Below are positions 1 through 6,065 of a DNA stretch of 6,398 bases, one piece after another. Source of the stretch: Mediterranea massiliensis (GTDB lineage Bacteria > Bacteroidota > Bacteroidia > Bacteroidales > Bacteroidaceae). The stretch is from the NCBI GenBank assembly GCA_958402075.1, contig CATXSD010000145.1, positions 1 through 6,398 on the forward strand, read 5' to 3'. A program made the position numbers and the translations under genes. The notes under the pieces are model-generated. The model ran no database searches. It was given only the letters and a program-made list of their open reading frames with translations, and had not been told where the DNA came from. Positions within the stretch are counted from its first letter, which is position 1, and every line of letters starts with the position of its first letter.

Positions 1-47
1 GTCCGGCCGCCTCCCCCCTACTGGTTAAAAAGTACGGTTATGTGGGT
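1..47. other. Short non-coding end of window
   Basis: This is the stretch downstream of the last OmpH-like gene. I find no start codon with a supported reading frame, no hairpin followed by a T-run on the minus strand, and no promoter match. It has a C-rich run on the plus strand at about 11-18. In related genomes a glutamate racemase gene (murI) often follows the ompH pair, but none is visible here. Confidence 0.5.
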
Positions 48-554
48 TTACTTGATGCCCAGTTGAGTCTTTACCTTGGCGGTGAGGTCGATGCTTTCGC
101 TACCGATGTAAGCGACCGGCGTACGGGCGATGTCGAAGATGTAGACTACACCTTCAGCCTTGCCTACAGCCTGTACGGCTTCGTCCAGCTTCTTGTAGAT
201 GGGTACCATAGCATCCTGCTGAGCCTTTTCCATGGCCTGGTAGGCTTCCTGCTGGAACTGCTGCTGGCGCTGTGCCATGTCCTGCACTTCCTTCTGGCGT
301 CTTTCGAGGATGTTCTTGGGCAGAGAGTCCTGCTGCTGGAGCAGTTCCTGGTATTTTCTGTTGAACTCTTCTTCGGAGCGTTGCATTTCTTCACGATATT
401 GTTTTGAAAGGGCGTCCAGGTCGGTCTGGGCTTTGGTGAATTCAGGCATCACGGTGATGATCTCCTGCGAATTCATGTGGCCGAACTTGGCCTGTGCCAT
501 CATCCCCAGGGGGAGGATGAACATTACTACGATGAGTGCGATTTTTTTAAGCAT
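48..554 (-). CDS. OmpH/Skp-family periplasmic chaperone (second copy)
   Basis: A predicted 168-residue periplasmic protein of the OmpH/Skp family, which in other bacteria holds unfolded outer-membrane proteins between the Sec translocon and the BAM complex. Residues 1 to about 20 form a signal peptide (MLKK, then a hydrophobic run ending in GMMA-Q). The mature part starts with a short beta segment (KFGHMNSQEII), followed by a long, highly charged, Gln/Glu/Lys-rich helical stretch at about 38-130 expected to form the coiled-coil arms, and a C-terminal beta segment (VVYIFDIA) that would complete the trimerisation body. Length fits the family. The ATG at 554 is the only start that keeps the signal peptide whole. 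It follows a related gene by 61 bp, a gap that contains a candidate promoter of its own. The family call is strong; client range and division of labour with the first copy cannot be read from sequence. Confidence 0.9.
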   Translation of the reverse strand: MLKKIALIVVMFILPLGMMAQAKFGHMNSQEIITVMPEFTKAQTDLDALSKQYREEMQRSEEEFNRKYQELLQQQDSLPKNILERRQKEVQDMAQRQQQFQQEAYQAMEKAQQDAMVPIYKKLDEAVQAVGKAEGVVYIFDIARTPVAYIGSESIDLTAKVKTQLGIK

Positions 555-601
555 AATGTTTATTTTTAAATTGAATTGTTTTTCTAAGTTTCTCTCGGTT
601 G

Positions 602-609
602 CAAAAATA
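602..609 (-). promoter_or_regulatory. Candidate internal promoter, Bacteroides -7 element
   Basis: On the minus strand this reads TATTTTTG, a full match to the Bacteroides -7 consensus TAnnTTTG. Twenty bases upstream, at 630-633, lies TTAG, three of four bases of the -33 consensus TTTG, inside the end of the preceding gene. Transcription would start near 595 and give an A-rich leader of about 40 nt for the gene starting at 554. The same octamer lies in front of the first gene of the operon. The -33 match is weak and an AT-rich gap yields such octamers by chance fairly easily, so this is a candidate only. Confidence 0.4.
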
Positions 610-615
610 TTGATT

Positions 616-1134
616 TTAATTGGAATATCCTAACCTTGCCAGCACTTCGTTGCTGATATCGATGCTGGGCGAGGCAAAAATGATGCTGCTGGCCGAGGCG
701 CGGTCGGTCACGACGGCATATCCCTGCTGTGTGGCAATCTCCTTGACAGCGTTGTATATCTGGTCCTGGATGGGGCCGATGAGCGCTTCGCGTTTCTTGT
801 AAAGCTCGCCTTCGGGGCCGAAGTACTGGCGGCGGAGTTCGGCCAGCGCCTTTTCTTTCTCCACGATTTCGTTTTCCTTCTGCGTGCGCTGGGCGTCGCT
901 TAGGTTCTTGGCTGTGGCCTGGTAGTTCTCATACAGGCTCTTGGCTTCCTCGCCGGCCTTCTCGATTTCGGCCTGCCACTGCTTGCTGGCCTGCTCCAGT
1001 TGCTGGTTGGCCTGCTCGTAGGCAGGGATATTCTTCAGGATGTATTCCATGTCGATCAGGGCGAACTTCTGCGCGTGTGCCGCCAGGCTGAATGTAGCCA
1101 GCAGCAACAAAGTCGTTAAAACATTCTTTTTCAT
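616..1134 (-). CDS. OmpH/Skp-family periplasmic chaperone (first copy)
   Basis: A predicted 172-residue periplasmic chaperone of the OmpH/Skp family, expected to bind unfolded outer-membrane proteins and deliver them to BamA, which is encoded just upstream. A signal peptide occupies residues 1-21 (MKKN, hydrophobic core, cleavage after AHA). Then come the family's first beta strand (KFALIDMEYIL, about 23-33), a charged Gln/Glu/Lys/Ala-rich coiled-coil region (about 38-118), and a C-terminal body (GYAVVTDRASASSIIFASPSID split over about 138-159). An in-frame ATG at 1158 would add eight polar residues ahead of the signal peptide, so I chose the ATG at 1134. The gene begins 29 bp after the bamA stop with no promoter in between, so it is probably co-transcribed with bamA. 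It is clearly different in sequence from the second copy, so the duplication is old. Confidence 0.92.
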   Translation of the reverse strand: MKKNVLTTLLLLATFSLAAHAQKFALIDMEYILKNIPAYEQANQQLEQASKQWQAEIEKAGEEAKSLYENYQATAKNLSDAQRTQKENEIVEKEKALAELRRQYFGPEGELYKKREALIGPIQDQIYNAVKEIATQQGYAVVTDRASASSIIFASPSIDISNEVLARLGYSN

Positions 1135-1163
1135 GATTATTCGGTTTTGGTGAAACATTGTGG

Positions 1164-3788
1164 TTAGAATTCTTGTCCCAGGATGAAGTGGAACTGGCTT
1201 CCGCCGTAGGAGCTCGAACCGCGAACCTTGTCGAAACCATAGGCCCAGTCGATACCCATCATACCCACCATCGGGAGGAAGATGCGGACACCCACGCCGG
1301 CCGAACGCTTCAGTTCGAAGGGATTGAAGTCTTTCACTTCCTGCCAGGCATTACCGGCCTCGACGAAGGTCAGGGCGTAGATGCTGGTACTTGTCTCGAG
1401 CATCAGCGGGTAGCGGAGCTCCAGGCCCAGGCGGGTGTAGGCATAGCCTTCGTTGCCGTAGGAGGCTAGCGAGCCGTTCTCGTATCCACGCAGGGCGATG
1501 GTCTCGGTTGCGTAGTAGGAGTAGCCGGTCATGCCGTCACCACCCACTTCGAAGGTGCCGAAGGGCGACTTCTTATACTTGTTGTAGTGACCCAGGATAC
1601 CAAACTCCACGCGACCCATGAGCACGGGGGGGCGCTTCACGGTGTAGGGGTCCATCAACGGGATGTATACTTTCGATTTGAATTTCCACTTGTGATATTC
1701 CACCCACTTGTGCATCTTGTTGATGTCGTCCTGGCTGTTCAGGTTGTACTTGCTGTAGTCCACGCCGTCGAACGAAGAGTAGGGCGGGGTGAACTGTACG
1801 GAGAGCGAGAACTCGGAACCCTGGCGCGGATAGATGGGGTTGTCGATGGAGCTGCGCGACAAGGTCAGGTTCAGACTCAGGTCGTTGCACTTGCCGTTGG
1901 TCACGGGGAAGTACTGCCAGTCTCTCAGCACGTAGCGCTGGTAGGACAGCTCGGCGGTGAACTGGAAGTAGTCGTCGGGCCACTTCAGACGCTTACCGAA
2001 CATCATGGCCACACCATACATCTGTACCGACTTGTCGGGGTCGTAGTAGTTTTCGTAGTTGGTGTAGTTGCCATAGTTATAGAGGCCGTAGCCGTACATG
2101 CCGCTATAGAGGCTGTTGTAGTAGCTGTTGTAGTAAGCATCGTTGTAGTACTGGCTGCTGATGTCCGTCTGGCGGGAGTAGAAGGCCGACACGGAGAAGG
2201 CGTTCGGGCGCTTGCCGCCAAACCACGGGTCGTAGAAGGAAACGCTGTACGACTGGTAGTATTTGGCGTTGGTCTGTCCGCTGATGGTCAGCGTCTGTCC
2301 GTCGCCCTGCGGCAGGATGCCTCGGTAGTTCTCGCCCGGATGCAGGAGGTTGGCCAGCGAGAAGTTGGTGAACTTCAGGCTCAGCTTTCCGATGATACCC
2401 GTCTGTCCCCAGCCGGCGGAGAATTCCACCTGATCGTTGGCCTTGGACACGAGCGGATAGCCGATGTCCACCGTACCGTCTTCGGGGTGCGGCTTGATGT
2501 CGGGCTGGAGCTGTTCGGGGTCGAAGTGTCCCATCTGCTGGATTTCACGGAGCGAACGCATCAGCTCTTCGCGGCTGAAGAGGTCGCCCGGGCGGGTACG
2601 GAGTTCGCGGCGCACCACGTTTTCATACACACGGTCGTTGCCGCTGATGATGATCTTGTTGATGGTAGCCTGGCGGCCTTCGTAGATACGCATTTCGAGG
2701 TCGATGGAGTCGCCCACGATGTTCACTTCCACGGGGTCGAGGCTATAGAAGAGGTAACCGTTGTTGTAGTACAGGTTGCCGATGGCGTCGTCGTCGGTCG
2801 AGGTACGTTCTTCGAGCAGCTTCTGGTTGTAGACGTCGCCCTTCTTCATGCGGAGCAGGTAGTTCAGCTGCTCGGACGGATAGAGCGTGTTGCCCACCCA
2901 CGTCACGTTGCGCAGGTAGTACTTCTGTCCTTCTTCGATCTGCAGGTAGACGTCGACCGTCTTTTCGTCGTAGGGCGTCACGCTGTCGGCCACGATCATG
3001 GCGTCGCGGTAGCCCAGCTCGTTATACTTGTCGATGATGAGCTGCTTGTCGGCCTCGTAGTTCTCCTCCACGAACTTCTTCGTGCGGAAGAGGTTGAGCA
3101 GCTTGCCCTTCTCGTTGGTCTTCTTCATCACGCGCTTCAGCTTCTTGGCGGTGATGGCCTTGTTGCCTTCGATGGTGATCTTGTGCACCTTCACCTTCTC
3201 CTTCTTGTCGATTTCGATGTCGACGATGACCTGGTTTTCGTTGTTCTTGTCGTCCTTCTGGTTGATGATGACCTCGGCGTTCTTGAATCCCTTGTCGTCG
3301 AAGTAGCGCTGTATCAGCGTCTTGGCGCGGTCTATCTGGTTTGGGGTGATCTGGTTTCCCTTGATCATGCCGATTTTGGCTTCGAGGTCTTCGCGTTCGG
3401 ACTTCTTGACGCCATGGAAGCGGATTTCAGACACGCGCGGGCGCATCTTGACGTGGATGGTAATCCAGGCCTTGTCGCCCTCCACCTTGTCCCACGTGAT
3501 GGCGACGTCCGAGAAGAGTCCGTGGCGCCAGTAGCGCTTGCACGCCTGGCTGATTTCCTCGCCGGGGATGGAGATGACTTGTCCTTTCGAAAGTCCGGAC
3601 AGGTTGATGATGACATAGTCTTCGTAATTGTCGGCACCCTCTACGCGGATGTCTGCTATTTCATACTTCTTGGGCGTGCTGGTATAGAGGACAACGGGTT
3701 TTTCCGTGTTGTTGTCCTGCGCTGCTACCGGCAGGCAGCCGAGGATGAGGAGTGCTCCTACCAATATGGAGAAGATACGATGCTGCAT
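1164..3788 (-). CDS. bamA: Outer-membrane protein assembly factor BamA
   Basis: BamA (Omp85 family) is the central, normally essential part of the BAM complex, which folds beta-barrel proteins into the outer membrane. The predicted 874-residue protein is longer than the about 810 residues of E. coli. A signal peptide ends near AAQ at about residue 24. Five POTRA domains can be placed at roughly 43-116, 118-195, 199-287, 288-371 and 373-445; each opens with a motif such as IADIRVEGADN, VSEIRFHGVKK or VHKITIEGNKA. The barrel covers about 452-874. Residues 766-769 are LRGY, the equivalent of the conserved VRGF loop-6 motif (bases 1482-1493). The protein ends in FHFILGQEF, an aromatic-terminated beta-signal. 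A tyrosine-rich segment lies at about 547-582. A GTG at 3797 could add three residues, but the ATG at 3788 directly precedes the signal peptide. The gene lies 71 bp after uppS; I see no TAnnTTTG element in that gap, so it is probably transcribed with uppS. Confidence 0.97.
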   Translation of the reverse strand: MQHRIFSILVGALLILGCLPVAAQDNNTEKPVVLYTSTPKKYEIADIRVEGADNYEDYVIINLSGLSKGQVISIPGEEISQACKRYWRHGLFSDVAITWDKVEGDKAWITIHVKMRPRVSEIRFHGVKKSEREDLEAKIGMIKGNQITPNQIDRAKTLIQRYFDDKGFKNAEVIINQKDDKNNENQVIVDIEIDKKEKVKVHKITIEGNKAITAKKLKRVMKKTNEKGKLLNLFRTKKFVEENYEADKQLIIDKYNELGYRDAMIVADSVTPYDEKTVDVYLQIEEGQKYYLRNVTWVGNTLYPSEQLNYLLRMKKGDVYNQKLLEERTSTDDDAIGNLYYNNGYLFYSLDPVEVNIVGDSIDLEMRIYEGRQATINKIIISGNDRVYENVVRRELRTRPGDLFSREELMRSLREIQQMGHFDPEQLQPDIKPHPEDGTVDIGYPLVSKANDQVEFSAGWGQTGIIGKLSLKFTNFSLANLLHPGENYRGILPQGDGQTLTISGQTNAKYYQSYSVSFYDPWFGGKRPNAFSVSAFYSRQTDISSQYYNDAYYNSYYNSLYSGMYGYGLYNYGNYTNYENYYDPDKSVQMYGVAMMFGKRLKWPDDYFQFTAELSYQRYVLRDWQYFPVTNGKCNDLSLNLTLSRSSIDNPIYPRQGSEFSLSVQFTPPYSSFDGVDYSKYNLNSQDDINKMHKWVEYHKWKFKSKVYIPLMDPYTVKRPPVLMGRVEFGILGHYNKYKKSPFGTFEVGGDGMTGYSYYATETIALRGYENGSLASYGNEGYAYTRLGLELRYPLMLETSTSIYALTFVEAGNAWQEVKDFNPFELKRSAGVGVRIFLPMVGMMGIDWAYGFDKVRGSSSYGGSQFHFILGQEF
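2112..2150 (-). repeat. 12-bp tandem repeat in bamA encoding YYNS units
   Basis: The 12-mer gctgttgtagta (plus strand) occurs twice without a gap, at 2112-2123 and 2124-2135, and encodes YYNS-YYNS in BamA. A third, 15-bp degenerate unit at 2136-2150 encodes YYNDA. The coding continues into a longer Tyr/Asn/Gly-rich stretch down to about 2040, in which 15 of 36 residues are tyrosine. Gain or loss of units would keep the reading frame, so length variation between strains is plausible. Confidence 0.8.
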
Positions 3789-3859
3789 TCTATTCACTAT
3801 ATATTTAATAATATTACAGGTTCCTTATTTCGACGTTGAGCGTCTGTCTGTCAGGTGGT
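3789..3859 (-). other. uppS-bamA intergenic spacer
   Basis: This 71-bp gap holds a short direct repeat (gacagacagac on the minus strand, about 3842-3852), a perfect but only 4-bp inverted repeat (GACG/CGTC at 3832-3835 and 3841-3844, 5-nt loop), and an AT-rich stretch directly before the bamA start. There is no TAnnTTTG element and no T-run after the hairpin, so I see neither a clear promoter nor a terminator. Read-through from uppS into bamA is the simplest reading. Confidence 0.5.
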
Positions 3860-4594
3860 TCAACTGATTTGTTCACTGGTCTTGCCGAAACGGCGTTCGC
3901 GTTTCTGATAGTCGCAGATGGCGCGGCACAGCTCCTCTTCCTTGAAGTCGGGCCAGTAGGTGTCGCAGAAGTAGAGCTCCGAGTAGGCACATTGCCACAA
4001 CAGGTAGTTGCTCAGGCGGAGTTCGCCTCCCGTGCGTATCAGCAGGTCGGGGTCGGGCATGAAGCTCGTGGCCAGATGCTCGTCAATGGTATGGTCGTCT
4101 ATCTGCTCGGGCGTCAGGAGTCCCGCCTGCACCTTTCGGGCTATCTGGCGGGTGGCTTCGGTCAGTTCCCAGCGCGAGGAGTAGCTCAGGGCCAGCACCA
4201 GGCACATGCCCGTGTTGGCAGAGGTATGCTCGATGCAGGCGTTGAGGCGTGTCTGCACGTTGGCAGGCAGCTTGGCCGTGTCGCCTATCACGCGGAAGCG
4301 GATGTTGTTTTTCATGAAGGTCTCTTCCTCGATGGAGTCGAAGAGCAGGCTCATGAGGGCGGCGACTTCGGGCTCGGGACGGTTCCAGTTCTCGGTAGAG
4401 AAGGTGTAGAGCGTCAGGTATCGGATGCCCAGGCGGGCCGCCTCTTCGGCGATGACATGTACCGTCTCGGCGCCGGCCTGGTGTCCGAAGCTGCGTTCCT
4501 GTCCGCGTTGCTTGGCCCATCGTCCGTTGCCATCCATGATGATGGCCACGTGCCGCGGTATTCTGTCAAGGTCGATTTGTTCTTTATACGTCAT
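3860..4594 (-). CDS. uppS: Isoprenyl transferase / undecaprenyl diphosphate synthase
   Basis: A cis-prenyltransferase of 244 residues, the usual length. It condenses farnesyl diphosphate with eight isopentenyl diphosphates to make undecaprenyl diphosphate, the lipid carrier for peptidoglycan, O-antigen and capsule units. It works in the cytoplasm or at the inner face of the inner membrane. Family motifs are all present: HVAIIMDGNGRWA (15-27) with the catalytic-type Asp21; GHQAGAE (37-43); YTFSTENWNRP (63-73); and DLLIRTGGELRLSN (183-196) with Arg187, Glu191, Arg193 and Ser195; then ELYF (206-209) with the Mg-site Glu206, and WPDF (214-217). At 137-141 it has SYSSR where E. coli has NYGGR; I believe this is common in Bacteroidota. 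The ATG at 4594 lies 16 bp after the stop of the preceding lipoprotein gene, which argues for co-transcription and possibly translational coupling. There is no signal peptide, as expected. Confidence 0.97.
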   Translation of the reverse strand: MTYKEQIDLDRIPRHVAIIMDGNGRWAKQRGQERSFGHQAGAETVHVIAEEAARLGIRYLTLYTFSTENWNRPEPEVAALMSLLFDSIEEETFMKNNIRFRVIGDTAKLPANVQTRLNACIEHTSANTGMCLVLALSYSSRWELTEATRQIARKVQAGLLTPEQIDDHTIDEHLATSFMPDPDLLIRTGGELRLSNYLLWQCAYSELYFCDTYWPDFKEEELCRAICDYQKRERRFGKTSEQIS

Positions 4595-4610
4595 ATCAAT
4601 AGAGTCGGTG

Positions 4611-5930
4611 TTAGTACTTTTTCAGTTGGTTGAGGCAGCCGCGCCACACCTCGTGGCCCGCGCCTCCCCATACGATCCAGATGTAGTTGTTCTGGTCTAC
4701 GGTAGCGGTATAGGATGTTCCCTTCAGGGCAAACTCTGCGGGGAACAGGAATTTCTTTTTGGGTTTCTCCCAGGCGATGCCGCCCGTGGCCGACTTGTAG
4801 AAGCTCTCCAGTTGTCCGCCGAAGATGTAGAGGGCGTCGCCGTAGTTCATGATGTAGGGATGCGACAGGGCGGGACAATGGGCAGCAGTCGCCGTGCTCA
4901 GGTCCACCCATCCCGTTCCGGTCATGGACGACCAGGGGACGGTCTGTTCGCTGCCTTCTGCCTCGCTGCCCACGAGGAAAGCCTTGTTCAGTCCGTTGGA
5001 CGTCAGGCTCATGCAGGCTGTGTAGGGAGCTGAGGGGAATCCTTCGGGCACCTCTTCGCCCAGCGTCCAGGCCGACAGGGTGCTGGTGGTCGTGGCGAAG
5101 TAGCTCTTGCCGTCGGCCGCATCCTTCACGATGGCGTTCAGCGTGGCGGGCGTGGCGCTTGTCTGGTTGGAGGGGAAGCTGGCCAGCAGGCTGACCACCT
5201 GTCCGCTCAAGGCTTCCCGCCGGCTCCATCCGATGCCGTCGGTCGAGGCATAGACAGCCCCGTCGTCGGTGTTGACCAGCAGGGTGTCCTGATGGTTGGT
5301 GAGGGAGGCCGTCACGGCGTTGGCCGGCAGGTCGGTCGTAAGGGCTTCCCAGCCGTATTCAGCGGGCACGGTCGAGGTGCGGTAGGCCGTCTGCGGGCCT
5401 GTATATATCAGGAGATATTTGTCCAGCGTCACTGCCTTCAGCTGGCCTGTGGCGGCGTTGAAGGAGGGGATGGCATCCATCTTCTTCCATACCAGCGAGT
5501 CGGGGTCTTCGCGGTGTACGTTGATGACCAGGTGGTACTGCCGCTTGGTGACGCCGTCGGCAGCCAGCACGGTAAAGGTCATGCCGGGCGATGCGTTCAT
5601 GGCAGGCAGCAGGTTCTGGTAGTTGTCCGTATTGAGCAGCGTGTCGGGTGTGCCCGACATGACGATGCCGCTGGTCGTGGTGAATGTCTTAATCTGGATG
5701 CTGTCGATGATGGTGTCCGCACTCATGGGGAGGGAGTCGCGGTTGTAGATGATGCGCTGTATCTGGTCTATTTCAAACTTGTAAGTTTCGCCATAGATGG
5801 TGTCGAGCTGGAAGGCGTGTATCGTGGCGTCGGTGCTGAATTCGTAGTTGTTGTCCGAGTCCAGACACGAACTGACGGCGACGGACACGATGAGAAAACT
5901 TACAATGATAGATAAAAACTTCAGTCTCAT
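4611..5930 (-). CDS. Predicted lipoprotein of unknown function, DUF6242-like
   Basis: A 439-residue predicted lipoprotein. Residues 1-21 are a lipoprotein signal peptide ending in the lipobox VSSC, with Cys22 as the lipidated residue. The following LDSDNN is acidic and polar, loosely like the export signals that send Bacteroidota lipoproteins to the cell surface. Residues about 30-140 look like a small beta-sandwich domain ending in a strand-rich YHLVINVHRED segment. From about 145 the protein is rich in short beta strands resembling propeller blades: YASTDGIGW (227-235) and YKSATGGIAW (378-387) resemble Asp-box/BNR repeats, and YIFGG (368-372) resembles a kelch blade. From memory the layout matches Bacteroidota proteins labelled DUF6242; I could not search to confirm. 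No catalytic motif is evident. It is the first gene after the likely promoter and ends 16 bp before uppS, so it is probably expressed with uppS, bamA and the chaperones. A role in envelope assembly or glycan binding is guesswork. Confidence 0.85.
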   Translation of the reverse strand: MRLKFLSIIVSFLIVSVAVSSCLDSDNNYEFSTDATIHAFQLDTIYGETYKFEIDQIQRIIYNRDSLPMSADTIIDSIQIKTFTTTSGIVMSGTPDTLLNTDNYQNLLPAMNASPGMTFTVLAADGVTKRQYHLVINVHREDPDSLVWKKMDAIPSFNAATGQLKAVTLDKYLLIYTGPQTAYRTSTVPAEYGWEALTTDLPANAVTASLTNHQDTLLVNTDDGAVYASTDGIGWSRREALSGQVVSLLASFPSNQTSATPATLNAIVKDAADGKSYFATTTSTLSAWTLGEEVPEGFPSAPYTACMSLTSNGLNKAFLVGSEAEGSEQTVPWSSMTGTGWVDLSTATAAHCPALSHPYIMNYGDALYIFGGQLESFYKSATGGIAWEKPKKKFLFPAEFALKGTSYTATVDQNNYIWIVWGGAGHEVWRGCLNQLKKY

Positions 5931-5981
5931 TTGTTGCTAATTGGCTACTATATTGTTTCTATGTTGTTTATTTACAAGCTG
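5931..5981 (-). other. A-rich 5' leader of the lipoprotein-uppS-bamA operon
   Basis: The region between the candidate -7 element and the ATG at 5930 is AT-rich on the transcript strand (for example taaataaacaacatagaaac) and has no Shine-Dalgarno sequence. This is typical of translation starts in Bacteroidota, where unstructured A-rich leaders replace the Shine-Dalgarno site. With a start near 5975, the leader would be about 45 nt. Confidence 0.45.
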
Positions 5982-5989
5982 CAAAAATA
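5982..5989 (-). promoter_or_regulatory. Candidate operon promoter, Bacteroides -7 element
   Basis: The minus strand reads TATTTTTG, a full match to the Bacteroides -7 consensus TAnnTTTG, in the only sizeable gap upstream of the five-gene cluster. No good -33 TTTG is found at the usual distance of about 19-21 bases; the nearest T-rich tetramer (TTTT, 6006-6009) is only 16 bases away. The gap position, the downstream A-rich leader and the identical octamer in front of the last gene of the cluster support it. Confidence 0.5.
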
Positions 5990-6065
5990 GGAACATTTTT
6001 ATTCTAAAATGCCTTTGCCGGGAAGTTTTATATAAAATTATAGATAATGCGCTGGTTTTTGTCGA

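Noticed and set aside
1135..1158. Upstream ATG giving the first OmpH-like protein eight extra residues
   Set aside because: The extension (MFHQNRII) would sit ahead of a normal MKKN-type signal peptide; the ATG at 1134 gives a standard secreted protein.
3789..3797. GTG start giving BamA three extra residues
   Set aside because: The ATG at 3788 directly precedes the signal peptide; an alternative GTG nine bases upstream adds nothing recognisable.
1587..3839. A 750-codon open frame on the plus strand, antisense to bamA
   Set aside because: It is the mirror of a long, strongly biased gene that rarely uses TTA, CTA or TCA codons, so few stops arise on the opposite strand. The product is a Val/Asp/Leu/His-rich string without domains, and BamA on the other strand is unmistakable.
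3832..3844. GACG/CGTC inverted repeat in the uppS-bamA gap as an attenuator or terminator
   Set aside because: The stem is only 4 bp and no T-run follows on the transcript strand.
3836..4633. A 265-codon open frame on the plus strand, antisense to uppS
   Set aside because: Same cause. It runs opposite UppS, whose motifs are complete, and its own translation has no recognisable family pattern.
5292..5915. A 207-codon open frame on the plus strand, antisense to the lipoprotein gene
   Set aside because: The minus-strand gene has a proper lipoprotein signal and starts after a promoter-like region; the plus-strand product is Val/Gly/Arg-rich low-information sequence.
6005..6028. Possible terminator hairpin after ribD (AAAA...TTTT flanks around a GC-rich core)
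   Set aside because: Only the outer A/T bases pair well; the GC-rich core does not form a continuous stem, so I do not call a terminator.
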